Assembly (NCBI RefSeq): GCF_001428335.1
Contig: NZ_LMSG01000001.1
Span: forward strand, 760,987 to 824,986
Length of the DNA: 64,000 bases
From: Arthrobacter sp. Soil762
Lineage (GTDB): Bacteria > Actinomycetota > Actinomycetes > Actinomycetales > Micrococcaceae
Direction: 5' to 3'
In this document: one piece after another, positions 62,827-64,000 of the stretch
Layout: every line of letters starts with the position of its first letter
How positions within the stretch are numbered: position 1 is the first letter of the stretch
Notes under the pieces: generated by a model
Told to the model about the DNA's origin: nothing
What the model saw: only the letters and a program-made list of their open reading frames with translations
The model's database searches: none
Position numbers and translations under genes: made by a program

Positions 62827-63592
62827 TCCACCAGCCGATGCCGAGGGGAATCAGGTACCAGAGGGTTAGGGACGACGCCACTTCCAGCGCCGTGGGTGCA
62901 TCCGGTCCACCGATCAGCGCACCCAGCGCCGTAATGGTGCTGAAGTAGCCGCTGGCATCCGGCAGGAGGGTGAGGATGAGTCCGTTGCCCACAAGGCTGA
63001 CCAGGATGACGGCGACGATTGCCAGCGCGGTCCGGCGGATCGCCGCGGCGAGGGCCACGCCGAACATGGTGCTCAGCACGCAGGAGGCCAGGCCGGTTGC
63101 CAGTTCCTGCCCTACACCGTCGAATGCACCAGCGGCACCTGGTCCGGCAACGGCACCGGCCAGGGCGGCAGCCACAACAGCGGACAGCAGGAACACAAAA
63201 ACCTGGAGGGCAAGGGCCAGGACGGCGGCCGCGAGGACCTTGGCCCAGAACTGCGCGGTCCTGCCCCGCAGCAGCGGGTAGTAGACCAGCGTTGTCCGGT
63301 ACGCAGTGTCGGACGTCATCCCCAGGATGCCGATGAGCGGCATCGCCAGCGCCGTGAAAAGCCCGATGCTCCCGGCCAGGCTGGCGAAGGTGACGGGGGT
63401 GCCTTGCCCGGATCCGACAACTGCCAGCCCAACCACCAGCGCCACGGCAATGACAGCGAGCACTGCGAAGATCGCCAGCGAACTGCGGGTGTCGACCAGC
63501 TTGCGGACTTCGAAGGCAACCAGGCGCGCAAACCCGACTTGCCGGTCCCTCCCGTTCCGGACGGGCGTTTGCTGGAGGGTGTGCTGGCTCAT
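62804..63592 (-). CDS. ABC transporter permease (ABC-2 type)
   Basis: 262 residues with about six membrane helices; LVAFEVRKLVDTRSSLAIFA is a typical ABC-2 start (FEWxKLxxxRS), and GMTSDTAYRTTLVYYPLLRG is the loop around helix 3. Overlaps the ATPase gene by 4 bp. Exporter-type permease; cargo unknown. The ATG at 63592 is used. Confidence 0.85.
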   Translation of the reverse strand: MSQHTLQQTPVRNGRDRQVGFARLVAFEVRKLVDTRSSLAIFAVLAVIAVALVVGLAVVGSGQGTPVTFASLAGSIGLFTALAMPLIGILGMTSDTAYRTTLVYYPLLRGRTAQFWAKVLAAAVLALALQVFVFLLSAVVAAALAGAVAGPGAAGAFDGVGQELATGLASCVLSTMFGVALAAAIRRTALAIVAVILVSLVGNGLILTLLPDASGYFSTITALGALIGGPDAPTALEVASSLTLWYLIPLGIGWWITEKSEA

Positions 63593-64000
63593 CGGATCTG
63601 CTCCAGAGTGTTGTTGCGGCTGCTGAATTCCCCGGACGTCAAGGCAAGGAATTTCTCCTCGAGCGCTGACTCCGTGATGTTGGACAGATGCGTCAGCACC
63701 ACCCCGTACTCAAGGCATGCCCGGCCAATGTCCTCGGGCGTGGCGTCAACCAGAAATTCCCGCCCGGAAAGGTCAAAGCCCCACCCACGCGTCCTGCAGA
63801 CTTCCGTGAGGCGCTCCGGTTCGACGACGGCGGCCTTGGTCCTGGAGCTGACGCTGAACTCTGCGGCGGTGCCGGTGGCGACGATCCGCCCGCGGTCGAT
63901 CATGACAATGTGGTCCGCCACTGCCTGCATGTCGCGGAGAAGGTGGCTGGAGAGCAGAACGGTGCCGCCCTGGGCGCTGAAATGCTTCAGGAAGTTCCGG
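63589..64000 (-). CDS. ABC transporter ATP-binding protein (5' end beyond window)
   Basis: Only the C-terminal about 137 residues are inside the window. RNFLKHFSAQGGTVLLSSHL LRDMQAVADHIVMIDRGRIV holds the His-switch (SSHLL) and D-loop end of an exporter-type ATPase (CcmA/YhaQ group); a C-terminal dimer domain follows. Overlaps its permease by 4 bp and so forms one export system. Confidence 0.88.
   Translation of the reverse strand, partial: RNFLKHFSAQGGTVLLSSHLLRDMQAVADHIVMIDRGRIVATGTAAEFSVSSRTKAAVVEPERLTEVCRTRGWGFDLSGREFLVDATPEDIGRACLEYGVVLTHLSNITESALEEKFLALTSGEFSSRNNTLEQIR

Overview
The window is high-GC actinobacterial DNA. Gene content, strong GC-rich third positions, GTG/TTG starts and the families present (DUF3073, septum-formation domain, CobS/CobT-like AAA-VWA pair, MocR-type TauR, HspR-type inverted repeat before clpB) point to the Micrococcaceae, most likely Arthrobacter or Pseudarthrobacter. 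This placement is inference; there is no rRNA or tRNA in the window.

Layout: 0-10.7 kb holds the start of adk, an ExaC-type aldehyde dehydrogenase, a divergent MarR/MFS exporter pair, a frameshifted RraA-like gene, a divergent LysE/Lrp pair, two overlapping Tat-exported phosphatase-type enzymes and an aldo/keto reductase. 10.7-23.3 kb is accessory: lipoproteins, a divergent LysR/EamA exporter pair, an orphan histidine-kinase ATPase domain, an SRPBCC protein, a beta-propeller-like secreted protein, a second LysE, a thymidylate-kinase-like protein, a cupin, a peroxiredoxin and a GNAT enzyme. It ends in a group of damaged genes (receiver-SpoIIE phosphatase, glycosyltransferase scrap, anti-sigma-type ATPase). 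23.4-26.2 kb is purF-purM. 26.3-33.5 kb has a VOC protein, DUF3073, a septum-formation-domain protein, a lipoprotein, then many damaged genes (SDR, P-loop kinase, DUF1990, SRPBCC with an in-frame stop, VOC fragment) among intact DinB, DUF4166 and GNAT genes. 33.5-40.7 kb has clpB with an HspR-type operator and a molybdate operon (HTH-TOBE protein, modA, modB, modC). 40.8-47.3 kb is mixed housekeeping and accessory genes: FAD oxidase, DUF4031-HD, VOC, YccF, trpF, HutD, ferritin and paired SMR transporters.

47.3-62.2 kb is the most coherent region, a complete taurine (sulfonate) dissimilation locus. Ald (alanine dehydrogenase) and Tpa (taurine-pyruvate aminotransferase) convert taurine to sulfoacetaldehyde. 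Xsc releases sulfite and makes acetyl phosphate. Pta converts that to acetyl-CoA. TauE/SafE-type and YeiH-type membrane proteins are placed to export sulfite or related anions. A MocR-type TauR and an IclR protein are the likely regulators. An AAA+ ATPase and VWA protein resembling CobS/CobT follow the IclR gene without any CobN, and an amino-acid permease closes the locus.

The window ends with a uridine-kinase N-terminus joined in frame to the C-terminus of an SMR transporter, and a two-gene ABC exporter cut by the window edge. Around a dozen genes are truncated, frameshifted or carry in-frame stops, concentrated at 21.5-23 kb and 29-33.5 kb. Whether this is real erosion or assembly error cannot be told from sequence alone.
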